Shown here piece after piece: positions 37,018-45,347 of a stretch of DNA of 64,000 nt; the stretch's first letter is position 1; each line of letters starts with the position of its first letter. The notes under the pieces are model-generated. The model was not told where the DNA came from. It saw nothing but the letters and a program-made list of their open reading frames with translations, and searched no databases. A program made the translations under genes and the position numbers. The DNA is from Pseudoalteromonas sp. H71 (GTDB taxonomy: Bacteria > Pseudomonadota > Gammaproteobacteria > Enterobacterales > Alteromonadaceae): assembly GCF_001468485.1 (NCBI RefSeq), contig NZ_LODI01000003.1, positions 63,925 to 127,924 on the forward strand. The letters are read 5' to 3'.

Positions 37018-37028
37018 GTCTTTATGAC
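37018..37028 (+). promoter_or_regulatory. NorR-binding-like site 1
   Basis: GTCTTTATGAC fits the GT-N7-AC core of NorR sites. It lies about 60 bases upstream of the -24 element of the nnrS-side promoter, a normal enhancer position. Confidence 0.65.
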
Positions 37029-37061
37029 CTACCCTATTTTAAATCATAAAAACACGTATAG

Positions 37062-37072
37062 GTCATTTTGAC
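37062..37072 (+). promoter_or_regulatory. NorR-binding-like site 2, abutting the norR start
   Basis: GTCATTTTGAC fits GT-N7-AC and is a perfect GTCA-N3-TGAC palindrome. It ends one base before the norR ATG and overlaps its ribosome binding site, suggesting autoregulation. Sites 1 and 2 are 44 bases apart, about four helical turns. Confidence 0.7.
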
Positions 37073-38629
37073 ATGAACCAGCAATTCAACCTCACCCAAG
37101 TAGCTTTAGAGCTTGCCCAAAGCACCCTGCACGAGCACAGCTTTGACCAATTACTGGCAACGGTTGAGCGTGTAATACCTAGCGATGCCAGTGCATTACT
37201 TGTGGTGCAGGGCGAGCAACTTAAACCCTTAGCCATTAAAGGCCTGATGCCCGACAGCCTTGGCAGGCGTTTTAAAATAGCAGAGCACCCTCGCCTTAAG
37301 GCTATTTGTAGTGCTAGCCACGCATTACAATTTGCACACGACTGCCCACTGCCCGACCCATACGACGGCCTACTGCTGGCTAAAACAGGCGATATTCCTG
37401 TGCATGCCTGTTTAGGCTTACCCCTTTACGATAAAAATGCACTACTTGGCGTACTCACGTTTGATAGCCTTAATGCAAATGCCTTTAGCAGTATCAGCAC
37501 AGATACGCTAAGCACCTTACAAACGCTGTGTAGTGCACATTTTAAAACGGCTCTAGAGCTTGCCCATTACAAACAACATGCGCAGCATTCAAGTGCACTT
37601 GTGCAAGAGTTAACACGTGATGCACTTACTCGCGATGGCGGTGAAATAATTGGCCAAAGCCCAGTAATAAAAACGCTTAAAAATGAAATAAAACTAGTTG
37701 CTGCCTCTAACTTTAGTGTATTGGTTTTAGGAGAGACAGGCGTAGGAAAAGAGTTAGTAGCGCGTAATATTCACTTAAATTCTGCACGTAAAGATCAGCC
37801 TCTCATTCACTTAAATTGTGCCTCACTTCCCGAAAATCTTGCAGAGAGTGAATTTTTTGGCCATGCCAAAGGCGCTTTTACTGGTGCACAAAATGCCCGC
37901 CAAGGTAAGTTTCAGCTAGCTGATGGCGGCACATTATTTTTAGACGAAATTGGCGAGCTGCCATTGGCTATGCAAAGTAAATTGCTGCGCGTACTGCAAA
38001 GTGGTGAAATTCAAACCGTTGGTGAAGACATACCAAAATACGTAGATGTTCGAGTAGTCGCTGCCACTAATCGTGATTTAAAACATGAGGTAGCACAAGG
38101 TCGCTTTAGAGCCGATTTATATCACCGGCTAAGTGTTTACCCTATTACCGTGCCGCCACTTAATAAACGTGAGCACGACATAACCCTACTTGCTGGTTAT
38201 TTTATTGAGCAAACAGCCCGTAAATTAGGTATTAAACAATTAAAGCTAAGCACTGAAGCGCAAGCATTGCTTAACCAATACAGTTGGCCTGGTAATGTAC
38301 GCGAGCTTGAACATGTTATTAGCCGCAGCGCATTAAAGGCTAAGCAAAGCCAATGGCAAAACCCTATAGTTACGATTACAAGCGAGCACTGCGATTTAAC
38401 CCCACAGCTAAGTAATACAGTGCAAGTTAACACGCAAAACACCATTCACACGGCCTGTAATCAGCCATTAAAGCAGGCCGTTGAATCTTTACAATTTACA
38501 GTTATAACCGAGCAACTAAAGCAGCATAATTATAACTGGGCAGCAACTGCAAGAGTGCTGGAACTCGACAGAGCAAACCTTGTACGCCTTGCTAAGCGTT
38601 TAGGTATTGAGGTTAAAAAAACTATTTAA
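37073..38629 (+). CDS. norR: Nitric oxide reductase transcription regulator NorR
   Basis: NorR senses NO through a non-heme iron in a GAF domain and activates sigma-54 promoters. The 518 residues comprise an N-terminal GAF domain (about 20-170), an AAA+ domain with Walker A GETGVGKE (about 220), the sigma-54 contact loop GAFTGA (about 266), LFLDEIGELP (Walker B) and VRVVAATNRDL. A C-terminal Fis-type helix-turn-helix is in NYNWAATARVLELDRANLVRLAKRLGI. It is divergent from the small gene-nnrS-hmp unit, its likely target. Confidence 0.95.
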   Translation: MNQQFNLTQVALELAQSTLHEHSFDQLLATVERVIPSDASALLVVQGEQLKPLAIKGLMPDSLGRRFKIAEHPRLKAICSASHALQFAHDCPLPDPYDGLLLAKTGDIPVHACLGLPLYDKNALLGVLTFDSLNANAFSSISTDTLSTLQTLCSAHFKTALELAHYKQHAQHSSALVQELTRDALTRDGGEIIGQSPVIKTLKNEIKLVAASNFSVLVLGETGVGKELVARNIHLNSARKDQPLIHLNCASLPENLAESEFFGHAKGAFTGAQNARQGKFQLADGGTLFLDEIGELPLAMQSKLLRVLQSGEIQTVGEDIPKYVDVRVVAATNRDLKHEVAQGRFRADLYHRLSVYPITVPPLNKREHDITLLAGYFIEQTARKLGIKQLKLSTEAQALLNQYSWPGNVRELEHVISRSALKAKQSQWQNPIVTITSEHCDLTPQLSNTVQVNTQNTIHTACNQPLKQAVESLQFTVITEQLKQHNYNWAATARVLELDRANLVRLAKRLGIEVKKTI

Positions 38630-39521
38630 GAGTTTGAGGCTTATTAAAATGCGCTTTTAATAATCCTGCAAAAGCTTGTACTTTCGCGGTGCGATGCACT
38701 AAATGATGGGTCACTAACCACACATCGGTGGGCCAATTTAATTCACTGTGTAGCACAGGGACCAAATCGCTATATTGCGCTGCTACATCATGTTGTAAAC
38801 CACCAATCCCTAAGCCTTTAATAATAGCGCGTGTAGCCTCGGCGGTTTCTGATACACGTAATTTGATTTGCGATGCAGGAATGTTTTCGTCTGCCCAAGC
38901 AAAATAAGGCACCCGCGCGTTATATCCCGCAACTCCTGATACAAAATTATGCTGCGATAAATCACTTAACGATTTGGGCATACCATGCTTGGCAATGTAG
39001 CGCTTATTGGCGTATAAACCGGATGTTAGCTTTGCTAAATGCTGAGCAATGTAGTCACCTTCATCAGGTTTAGGCCCTGCACGAAGCGCAATATGTGCTT
39101 GCCCGTGATCGAGGCGCAAGCGTTTTTGCTCCAAAATAACTTCAAGCTGTACTTGTGGGTGTAATGCCTGAAATTGTTCACATACATCGCCCATTACATC
39201 AATAAACCCACTAACCGTAGTAAGTAATAAACTTCCGCGTAAAGTACTATCGGCAGCGGCAATATCGTTATGTAGCTGTTCGAGCGAGGTATCTATAGTT
39301 TGCGCTGTAGCAAATAATTTAGCGCCTATTTCAGTTACCTTGTAACCACGAGCATGGCGATGAAACAAGCGGGTATCTAGGTTTTTTTCAAGGCTGTTAA
39401 TTCGTCTTAACACTGTGCTGTGGTGTACATTTAGTGCCTCTGCCGCAGCGGTAAGCGTGCCAAGCCGAGCCACTTCAAAGGCTACTTTTACGTCTTGCCA
39501 GTCGTCAAATTTTATTGCCAT
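38622..39521 (-). CDS. LysR family transcriptional regulator
   Basis: A 299-residue regulator with an N-terminal winged helix (FEVARLGTLTAAAEALNVHHSTVLRRINSLEKNLDTRLF) and a substrate-binding domain from about residue 90 to the end. The chosen ATG has AAGGCAGGG upstream; a longer frame (to 39557) would start inside a palindrome. It overlaps the norR 3' end by 8 bases (converging) and is divergent from an FMN reductase gene. A perfect 26-bp palindrome between them is the likely operator. The effector is unknown. Confidence 0.92.
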   Translation of the reverse strand: MAIKFDDWQDVKVAFEVARLGTLTAAAEALNVHHSTVLRRINSLEKNLDTRLFHRHARGYKVTEIGAKLFATAQTIDTSLEQLHNDIAAADSTLRGSLLLTTVSGFIDVMGDVCEQFQALHPQVQLEVILEQKRLRLDHGQAHIALRAGPKPDEGDYIAQHLAKLTSGLYANKRYIAKHGMPKSLSDLSQHNFVSGVAGYNARVPYFAWADENIPASQIKLRVSETAEATRAIIKGLGIGGLQHDVAAQYSDLVPVLHSELNWPTDVWLVTHHLVHRTAKVQAFAGLLKAHFNKPQTLK

Positions 39522-39535
39522 GCGCCCTGCCTTAA

Positions 39536-39561
39536 ACTTATGTGCGTATACGCACATAAGT
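39536..39561. promoter_or_regulatory. Perfect 26-bp palindrome between the LysR and FMN reductase genes
   Basis: The centre is TGTGCGTATACGCACA and the flanks ACTTA / TAAGT complete 13-bp arms with no spacer. It lies 14 bases upstream of the LysR start and 79 bases upstream of the reductase start, a position suited to autoregulation and divergent control. Confidence 0.7.
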
Positions 39562-39640
39562 GTTGCGTTTATTTGGGTTTTCTACAAGTAAAAGTTTGCT
39601 ACATTAGGTATGTAACTTAAAACATAAAAAGGCCAAATCC

Positions 39641-40207
39641 ATGTCAGCACCAAAAATTATCGCTCTTGCGGGCAGCTTACGAAAAGAAAGCTTTAATCAA
39701 AAACTTATTAATGAAGCAGCACGTTTTGCTTTGCAAACCGGTGCTGAAGTAGAAGTTATTCAGTTAAACGAATTAGATATTCCACTATTTAACGAGGACA
39801 TTGAAGCGCAAGGCACACCAGTCGACGCCCAGCTTTTAAAAGACAAACTCCGCTCTGCAGATGGTATTTTATTGGCAAGCCCAGAGTATAACGGCTCGAT
39901 CACTGCGCCATTAAAAAACGCCATCGATTGGGCGTCACGTACAGAGCAAGGTGCAGTACCGGCATTTCGTAATAAAGTAGTGGCATTATTTGCTACTTCA
40001 CCGGGTGGATTGGGCGGTTTACGCGGTTTAAACCACGTACGTGATATTTTAAGCGGCATTGGTTCGTTAGTGCTTGCCGACCAACTTGCTGTACCCTCTG
40101 CGTTTTCTGTTTTTGGCGATAATGGCCAAATTAGCGACCCAGAAGTAGCCGATAAAGTATCTTCACTTGCTCATCAATTAGTCAGTGTTGCAAGCAAATT
40201 AAAGTAA
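39641..40207 (+). CDS. NAD(P)H-dependent FMN reductase family protein
   Basis: A 188-residue flavodoxin-like reductase of the chromate/quinone reductase (ChrR/azoreductase-like) group. The FMN phosphate loop is ALAGSLRKESFNQKL, the isoalloxazine contact is SPEYNGSITAPLKNAIDWAS, and ATSPGGLGGLRGLNHVRDIL is a conserved tail motif. It reduces flavins or quinones with NAD(P)H and may protect against oxidative stress; the substrate is not readable. Divergent from LysR and likely its target. Confidence 0.9.
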   Translation: MSAPKIIALAGSLRKESFNQKLINEAARFALQTGAEVEVIQLNELDIPLFNEDIEAQGTPVDAQLLKDKLRSADGILLASPEYNGSITAPLKNAIDWASRTEQGAVPAFRNKVVALFATSPGGLGGLRGLNHVRDILSGIGSLVLADQLAVPSAFSVFGDNGQISDPEVADKVSSLAHQLVSVASKLK

Positions 40208-40218
40208 CCTTATACGCT

Positions 40219-40668
40219 TTACTTTTGCTTTGTCGCCGCTATTTTTGCGGCGATAAAATCAACATGCGTTACATATAATAGACCCGCTATTTTACGTATT
40301 ACGTACTCTTCTTGTGGGTCTATTTCACCGTCTGCATAGGCTAAACGCCACAGCAATTCTATTATTTCGATGCGCTCGGCTGCACTGCAATGTTCATTAA
40401 TCTGCTTTGAAAACTGAAAGTAATCAATTGCACCATCTAAACTGCTTGCAGCATTGGTGGTGAGCTCTTCAACCTCAGAATCTGTTAAATTAAAATATTT
40501 TTTTAAGGTTACAGTCAGGGTGTGTTGTTCATTATTGTCGAGCTTAGTATCGGCACGCATGACTTCAATTAGCAACGCTGCTACCGCCGTCTTTAAATCG
40601 TGCGGCTCTATACTCGGCGCTTGATCATCGAATGCTGCAAAAAGCTGTTTTATTTGTTTGAACATCAC
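40219..40668 (-). CDS. TerB family tellurite resistance-like protein
   Basis: A 149-residue soluble protein with the all-helical TerB domain. A first repeat (LLIEVMRADTKLDNNEQHTL) and a second (LWRLAYADGEIDPQEEYVIRKIAGLL) hold the acidic metal-binding positions typical of the family. No other ter genes are nearby, so it is a stand-alone TerB-like protein of unknown role. It converges on the FMN reductase gene, with a GC-rich hairpin (40233-40251) inside its own 3' end. Confidence 0.88.
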   Translation of the reverse strand: MMFKQIKQLFAAFDDQAPSIEPHDLKTAVAALLIEVMRADTKLDNNEQHTLTVTLKKYFNLTDSEVEELTTNAASSLDGAIDYFQFSKQINEHCSAAERIEIIELLWRLAYADGEIDPQEEYVIRKIAGLLYVTHVDFIAAKIAATKQK

Positions 40669-40763
40669 ATTATCTCTTTTTGGGTGTTAGACTTAACGTA
40701 CATAAACCGAACTTATATGAGTATTTAATGGGTATTAAGTTCGCAAATTAAAGGATACATTTT

Positions 40764-41129
40764 ATGAAAGGGTTATTTTCACCACGCTTTATTATTATTA
40801 GCGCACTGGTGGGCCTTTCGAGTATAGGCACTGCGCAAGCCGACACCATCGAAAAAGAAAAATCATACGACTTTGATAATAAAGTGCATTACTACCAAAC
40901 CAAAATTGACGACAGCAATTACAAACTAGAAATACAATCAGACGACTATAAGCATTTTGCCAATCAAAGTATGTTTTTACTTCGCCATGCAGAGAGGTTG
41001 TGCCGTGGTAATACCTTTATGTTAAAAGTGCTTGAAGGCGTGCAAGAATACGAACGTTTTCCTACTAAGCCACGTGCCTATCAACCACCTTTAACGGTTT
41101 TATTGCAATGCGAAGAGCCCGAACAATAA
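40764..41129 (+). CDS. Exported hypothetical protein, 121 residues
   Basis: A signal peptide (MKGLFSPRFIIISALVGLSS, cleavage near AQA-DT) is followed by a small mature domain with two cysteines that could pair (RLCRGN; LLQCEEP). I do not recognise the family. AAAGGATACATTTT lies before the ATG. It is monocistronic and converges on the next gene with two bases between stops. Likely periplasmic. Confidence 0.7.
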   Translation: MKGLFSPRFIIISALVGLSSIGTAQADTIEKEKSYDFDNKVHYYQTKIDDSNYKLEIQSDDYKHFANQSMFLLRHAERLCRGNTFMLKVLEGVQEYERFPTKPRAYQPPLTVLLQCEEPEQ

Positions 41130-41131
41130 GT

Positions 41132-41725
41132 TTACTCTTCGTACCCCCATGGTGCAGCGGGTGGCGTAATAGATTTGGTTAAATCAAAATCCACTTTAAA
41201 TTCGCGCCCTTGACGAATTAAACGGTAAGTAAATACCTCAGGGTAAATATACATTTGCCATGTATTCCCTGCCGATTGCGCAATACCTTGTGCTACAAAT
41301 AATTCTTTAGAATATTGATCAGCAGGAAACGACTGCATTTGTGCATAACCCGCATCAAGTGTATGACCGCCATACATGGTTGAAGCATCGTCAGTACCAT
41401 CTTCATGGCGATGATCGTGTTTTAAGCTCAAACCACTGCCTGTTTTTGTAATGATCCATGTACGTGACGCATCATCTCCCACATGAAATGGTACTTGCAG
41501 CTCGCTATCAGTACATTTACGTACATGCATGATTAGTTTTTTATTATCAAATGAGCTTAGGCCCTTTGCGTTATCTATACTTACTTTGCCCTCAAACGCT
41601 TTACCACAGTGCGCTGCAATATTTTTAAAAAACGCATCATGCATTGGTATAGATACCAAAGGCGCAGGGCGCGCAATAGCTGCCGATGAGGCAAGTAATA
41701 ACGTTGCTGCCGTTAATGATTTCAT
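41132..41725 (-). CDS. Exported hypothetical protein, 197 residues
   Basis: A short signal peptide (MKSLTAATLLLASSAAIA, cleavage near ARPAP) is followed by a beta-rich domain. Conserved-looking segments are AHCGKAFEGKV, LIMHVRKC, FHVGDDASRTWIIT and LKHDHRHEDGTDDASTMYGG, the last a His/Asp-rich stretch that could bind a metal. The family is widespread as a secreted unknown in marine bacteria, in my judgement, but unnamed. Single gene between converging and tandem neighbours. Confidence 0.75.
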   Translation of the reverse strand: MKSLTAATLLLASSAAIARPAPLVSIPMHDAFFKNIAAHCGKAFEGKVSIDNAKGLSSFDNKKLIMHVRKCTDSELQVPFHVGDDASRTWIITKTGSGLSLKHDHRHEDGTDDASTMYGGHTLDAGYAQMQSFPADQYSKELFVAQGIAQSAGNTWQMYIYPEVFTYRLIRQGREFKVDFDLTKSITPPAAPWGYEE

Positions 41726-41768
41726 AAAGTACTCTTATAATAATTTTTTAATACCATAGCGGTTTAAG

Positions 41769-42755
41769 TTAAGTTTGGGAAATAACTGCGACAAGTGGCT
41801 TCTCTGCTCTATTTTTCATTAATGTTAAAAGTGAATGATGGAAGTCTTGAAAAATGACCTCACCCCATATTCGCGAATAAACACCAAAATTTGTATTATC
41901 TTGCACGGTCGTTTTTAAAGTTAAAATGGTATTACCGCTTTTATCTTCACTTAACTCATACCCACCGTAAAGAGGTGAAAAGTATTCGCCTCCTAGTTTT
42001 ACATGTTTATCGAGTGCGTCATCGGGGATAGCATCAGGGTCTATGTCAAATCTATAAAGCATCTGTTTATTTGGCTGCCAATCCGTAATAACTTCTTTAA
42101 ATATGACTCCTTTTTGCCATTTACTGGTTCTAATTGCACCAACACCCGCAGCATTCATATTTGCCTCTAAGGGCTTAGGTACACCTATTAATTGGGTAAG
42201 CGAAAATGGCAATTCTTGTGGCTCTATGGTGCTTACATTTGCAAGCTGCTGCCACACACGGTTTATAGGCGCTTCAATAATTATAGAGTTGGTGACTTCG
42301 TACGTTTTTGATAAGTGTAAATAATTTACCTCAATAGGTGAGAGCAATACAGGAAGCAAAGCTATTGAAAGTAAAGAATGGTTAGCGTTTTTAGTTTTGC
42401 GATTTTTAATAAAACCTGCCAGTAAACCGCCAATACTTGCAAAGAGCATAAAGGCAGGCAAAGCCATTGCCACACAAATACTGCCTTCAAGTAACGTAAT
42501 AACACTGACAAGTAAAAAAACAAAAATTGGCTGCCAAGCAATTATCACCATTTGCCTTTTAGTTAATGTTTTTGCGCTTTTAAATTCAAAATGAATACGA
42601 ATATAGCCAATTGCAACGGGCACTAAAAACATAAATGATATAGAGACTAGGCTACTTAAATTATAAGTATCAAATAGCTCTACAAACAGCCGCATAAATA
42701 TGCCGTAAAGCGTACCAAGTAAAATACCAATTGATTTAGGGGAGTTGAATTGCAT
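41769..42755 (-). CDS. Membrane protein with C-terminal SRPBCC-like domain
   Basis: A 328-residue protein with four N-terminal helices (about 1-125: SIGILLGTLYGIFMRLFVELF, then three more) and a soluble C-terminal half. The latter reads like a START/SRPBCC ligand-binding fold: TNSIIIEAPINRVWQQLANVSTIEP (the classic start of such domains), IGAIRTSKWQKGVIFKEVITDW and a C-terminal helix DFHHSLLTLMKNRAE. The domain fusion is clear; the ligand and role are unknown. Transcribed alone. Confidence 0.75.
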   Translation of the reverse strand: MQFNSPKSIGILLGTLYGIFMRLFVELFDTYNLSSLVSISFMFLVPVAIGYIRIHFEFKSAKTLTKRQMVIIAWQPIFVFLLVSVITLLEGSICVAMALPAFMLFASIGGLLAGFIKNRKTKNANHSLLSIALLPVLLSPIEVNYLHLSKTYEVTNSIIIEAPINRVWQQLANVSTIEPQELPFSLTQLIGVPKPLEANMNAAGVGAIRTSKWQKGVIFKEVITDWQPNKQMLYRFDIDPDAIPDDALDKHVKLGGEYFSPLYGGYELSEDKSGNTILTLKTTVQDNTNFGVYSRIWGEVIFQDFHHSLLTLMKNRAEKPLVAVISQT

Positions 42756-43166
42756 CTCTATTCTTTATTGTTGTTATTAACAATCAGAAAGTAACAGAAG
42801 TATTATTCCACCACAAATAAAACAAAATTAACGGCTCCTGCAAGCAAATAGCCTGAAATAAAACAAATTTAACAACCACTAAGACTAAAGGATAATAACC
42901 TGTCGTTAACACGATACTATTCGGCAAATAGCTCTGCGCATCATTAATGATGCAATCAAGAATATGATTTATAAAAACTTTTAATCACCTTCTGTAATTT
43001 TATGATTTTTAGTGTAAAGCTGTTTTTTTAATTAACTGTATTAAAAATAATCATACACGACCTTTTGCCTATACATTCCTGAGTAAAAGCTGTTCTACCC
43101 TGCCCCTTCACTATTCATTTGCTTTAGGGCGTTTTGAAAAATAAGCAACGAGTAACAGGAGGGACT
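42756..43166. other. Intergenic region upstream of the DUF3360 permease with 16-bp palindrome
   Basis: About 410 AT-rich bases between divergent genes. A perfect palindrome GCATCATTAATGATGC lies at 42938-42953, about 215 bases before the permease start. No credible small gene, terminator or RNA was seen. It must hold promoters for both neighbours. Confidence 0.5.
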
Positions 43167-44675
43167 ATGTCAGTAACCCCAAAGGGTCACAACTCAGATC
43201 ACAAAGATACATTGCACGACAATATCAACAGCTATCAAAACAATCATAAACCCAGTTCAGAGTTTAATACCCGCGACGAATATTTAGAGCACGAGCTACA
43301 AATTATGCAGCCCAAGCGCTGGCGGCCTAATTTACCATTTAGAGACTACCGCTTTGAATTTGAAGACACGATTCCAGCCATGGCGGGCACCATTGGTAAA
43401 GTTGTTATGGTGGGGGCTATTGCAGCTACTTTTGCAGCGCCACTGGGTTTAAGCGATGCGTTTGTGTTAGAAAACGTACGCTATGAATTACTCATTGTTT
43501 CTATTTTTATTATTTTGTTTTCGGGCTTTATTTTACCCACGGCTAATTTAGCCGGTACTCATGGCCCACTTATTCCTCTTATTCCTATTGTGGTTGCCGC
43601 TGGCGGCCACCCTATGGCGTTTGGCTTACTTATTGGTGCCTTTGGCTTTATTTTAGCCATAACCAAAGGAGGGAGTTTATTGGCACGGTTAACCAGTAAA
43701 GGCGTGTGCGGGGGCTTACTCATATACTTGGGCTTTATTGGTACTATTTCGCAGGTTAAAAAGCTATTTGCATGGGCTGAGGCCATTGATATGGCGCACA
43801 TTGCATTTATAGTTATTTTGGCCACCATTTTATTGTATGCGTTACTTGAGCATTTTAAAAAGCGCTGGCTTGCTGTGCCGCTTAGCTGCCTTATTGGCGG
43901 TGTGGTTGCATTTGCACTCGGTGCCCCATTTGAATTTAATACGGCACCGGGCTTACCAAATATGAACCCAGCTTATTGGTGGGGCGAAAACACGGGTTGG
44001 ATGCTTGGCCTACCAAAACTTGAAAGCTTTGTGGTTGTGCTGCCGTTTGCGGTACTAGCTGTCGCTATGTGGTCACCGGATTTTTTAGGGCATCAAGTTT
44101 TTCAAAAAATTAGTTACCCGCAACGTACTGAAAAAGTACAAATGAACATAGACGACACCATGCTAAGTACATCGGTTAGGCAGACCTTTGGCTCGCTGGC
44201 CGGAGGTGCTAACTTTACCTCATCGTGGGGGACTTACATTGTACCTGCTGCTATTGCTAAACGCCCTATTCCGGCGGGCGCCATTTTAACAGCCGTATTT
44301 TGTATTATTGCGGGTTTATGGGGTTACCCAATGGATTTAGCCATTTGGCAACCCGTGCTTTGCGTTGCGCTTATTGTTGGTGTGTTTATTCCGCTACTTG
44401 AGGCTGGTATGGAAATGACACGCGAAGGTAAAACAACGCAATCGGCCGCAATAGTTGTATTTGCGTCAAGCTTGGTTAACCCTGCTTTTGGTTGGTCACT
44501 GACTATGCTGCTTGATAACTTAGGCTTAATTGGCTGTAAAGAGCGCAGTGCTAATTTAACTAAAATGAGCCGCTGGGTTGTACCACTCATTATGTTTGTG
44601 GTTTTAACTACCGTTATGGCTATTGTTGGTATGTTGCCGGGCATTCCTGCGCTAATGGCAGATTTTAGACATTAA
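43167..44675 (+). CDS. DUF3360 family putative permease
   Basis: A 502-residue inner-membrane protein with a polar 55-residue N-terminus and about 12-14 helices (for example TANLAGTHGPLIPLIPIVVAAGG). The family is distantly related to the NCS2/SulP transporters. Its substrate is unknown. The ATG was chosen because a very strong ribosome site (AGGAGGGACT) lies just before it; the longer frame from 43134 lacks one. The N-terminal region is His/Asn-rich. Transcribed alone, with a strong terminator after it. Confidence 0.88.
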   Translation: MSVTPKGHNSDHKDTLHDNINSYQNNHKPSSEFNTRDEYLEHELQIMQPKRWRPNLPFRDYRFEFEDTIPAMAGTIGKVVMVGAIAATFAAPLGLSDAFVLENVRYELLIVSIFIILFSGFILPTANLAGTHGPLIPLIPIVVAAGGHPMAFGLLIGAFGFILAITKGGSLLARLTSKGVCGGLLIYLGFIGTISQVKKLFAWAEAIDMAHIAFIVILATILLYALLEHFKKRWLAVPLSCLIGGVVAFALGAPFEFNTAPGLPNMNPAYWWGENTGWMLGLPKLESFVVVLPFAVLAVAMWSPDFLGHQVFQKISYPQRTEKVQMNIDDTMLSTSVRQTFGSLAGGANFTSSWGTYIVPAAIAKRPIPAGAILTAVFCIIAGLWGYPMDLAIWQPVLCVALIVGVFIPLLEAGMEMTREGKTTQSAAIVVFASSLVNPAFGWSLTMLLDNLGLIGCKERSANLTKMSRWVVPLIMFVVLTTVMAIVGMLPGIPALMADFRH

Positions 44676-44688
44676 TTTAGCGTATAAA

Positions 44689-44723
44689 AAAGCGCGGCTT
44701 ATATACTCAGCCGCGCTTTGTTT
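44689..44723 (+). terminator. Bidirectional terminator between the permease and leuD
   Basis: A perfect 11-bp stem AAAGCGCGGCT/AGCCGCGCTTT with a 9-base loop is followed by TGTTTT on the plus strand and A/T-rich sequence on the minus strand. It ends both converging transcripts. Confidence 0.9.
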
Positions 44724-44747
44724 TCATATGTAATTAATTGCTTTTCT

Positions 44748-45347
44748 TTACTGCCAAGGGCGCTCAGCAGCAAGTTGTTTTTCAAACGTATCAATTTGTG
44801 GATTTAGCGTTTCGGTCACACCAATAAAATCTAAGCCACTTAATAAACGCTCTTTTACGTCTTTACGAATATCAAAACTAATTGGCGCAAATTTATCGCT
44901 TGATAATGTTTGGTTTTCAAGATCGATTTGAATGTTTATATCGTCGTGTTGCTCGCTAAGTACAAACAATTGCTCAAGCGTATCCGCCGGTAGTGCAATG
45001 GCTAGCATTTGGTTGTTGCCGCAGTTATTAAAGAAAATATCAGCAAAACTTTCCGCTAAAATCACTTCAAAACCATATTGCTTAAGCGCCCACGGTGCAT
45101 GCTCACGCGATGAGCCACAACCAAAGTTGTCGCGCGTTAATAATATTTGCGCGCCTTGGTAGCATGGGCGATTTAAAATAAAATCAGGGTTTGGTTCGCC
45201 GTTTTCTAGGTAACGCCAATCGTAAAACAATGCTGCATCAAAACCATCACGGCTGGTTGATGTTAAAAACTGCTTAGGAATGATTTGGTCTGTATCTACA
45301 TTGTTTTTATCAAGTGGGGCCATTAAGCCACTAAAAAATACGCTCAT
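44748..45347 (-). CDS. leuD: 3-isopropylmalate dehydratase small subunit LeuD
   Basis: LeuD is the small, swivelling subunit of isopropylmalate isomerase, which interconverts 2- and 3-isopropylmalate with LeuC. The 199 residues include NVDTDQIIPKQFL, LLTRDNFGCGSSREHAPWAL (the substrate loop) and SFADIFFNNCGNN. Length is typical. Its start overlaps the leuC stop by one base. Last gene of the leu operon. Confidence 0.97.
   Translation of the reverse strand: MSVFFSGLMAPLDKNNVDTDQIIPKQFLTSTSRDGFDAALFYDWRYLENGEPNPDFILNRPCYQGAQILLTRDNFGCGSSREHAPWALKQYGFEVILAESFADIFFNNCGNNQMLAIALPADTLEQLFVLSEQHDDINIQIDLENQTLSSDKFAPISFDIRKDVKERLLSGLDFIGVTETLNPQIDTFEKQLAAERPWQ

Noticed and set aside
40233..40251. GC-rich hairpin CGCCGC-TATTTTT-GCGGCG as a terminator of the FMN reductase gene
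   Set aside because: No T run follows on the plus strand, and it codes for the conserved-looking end of the TerB-like protein.
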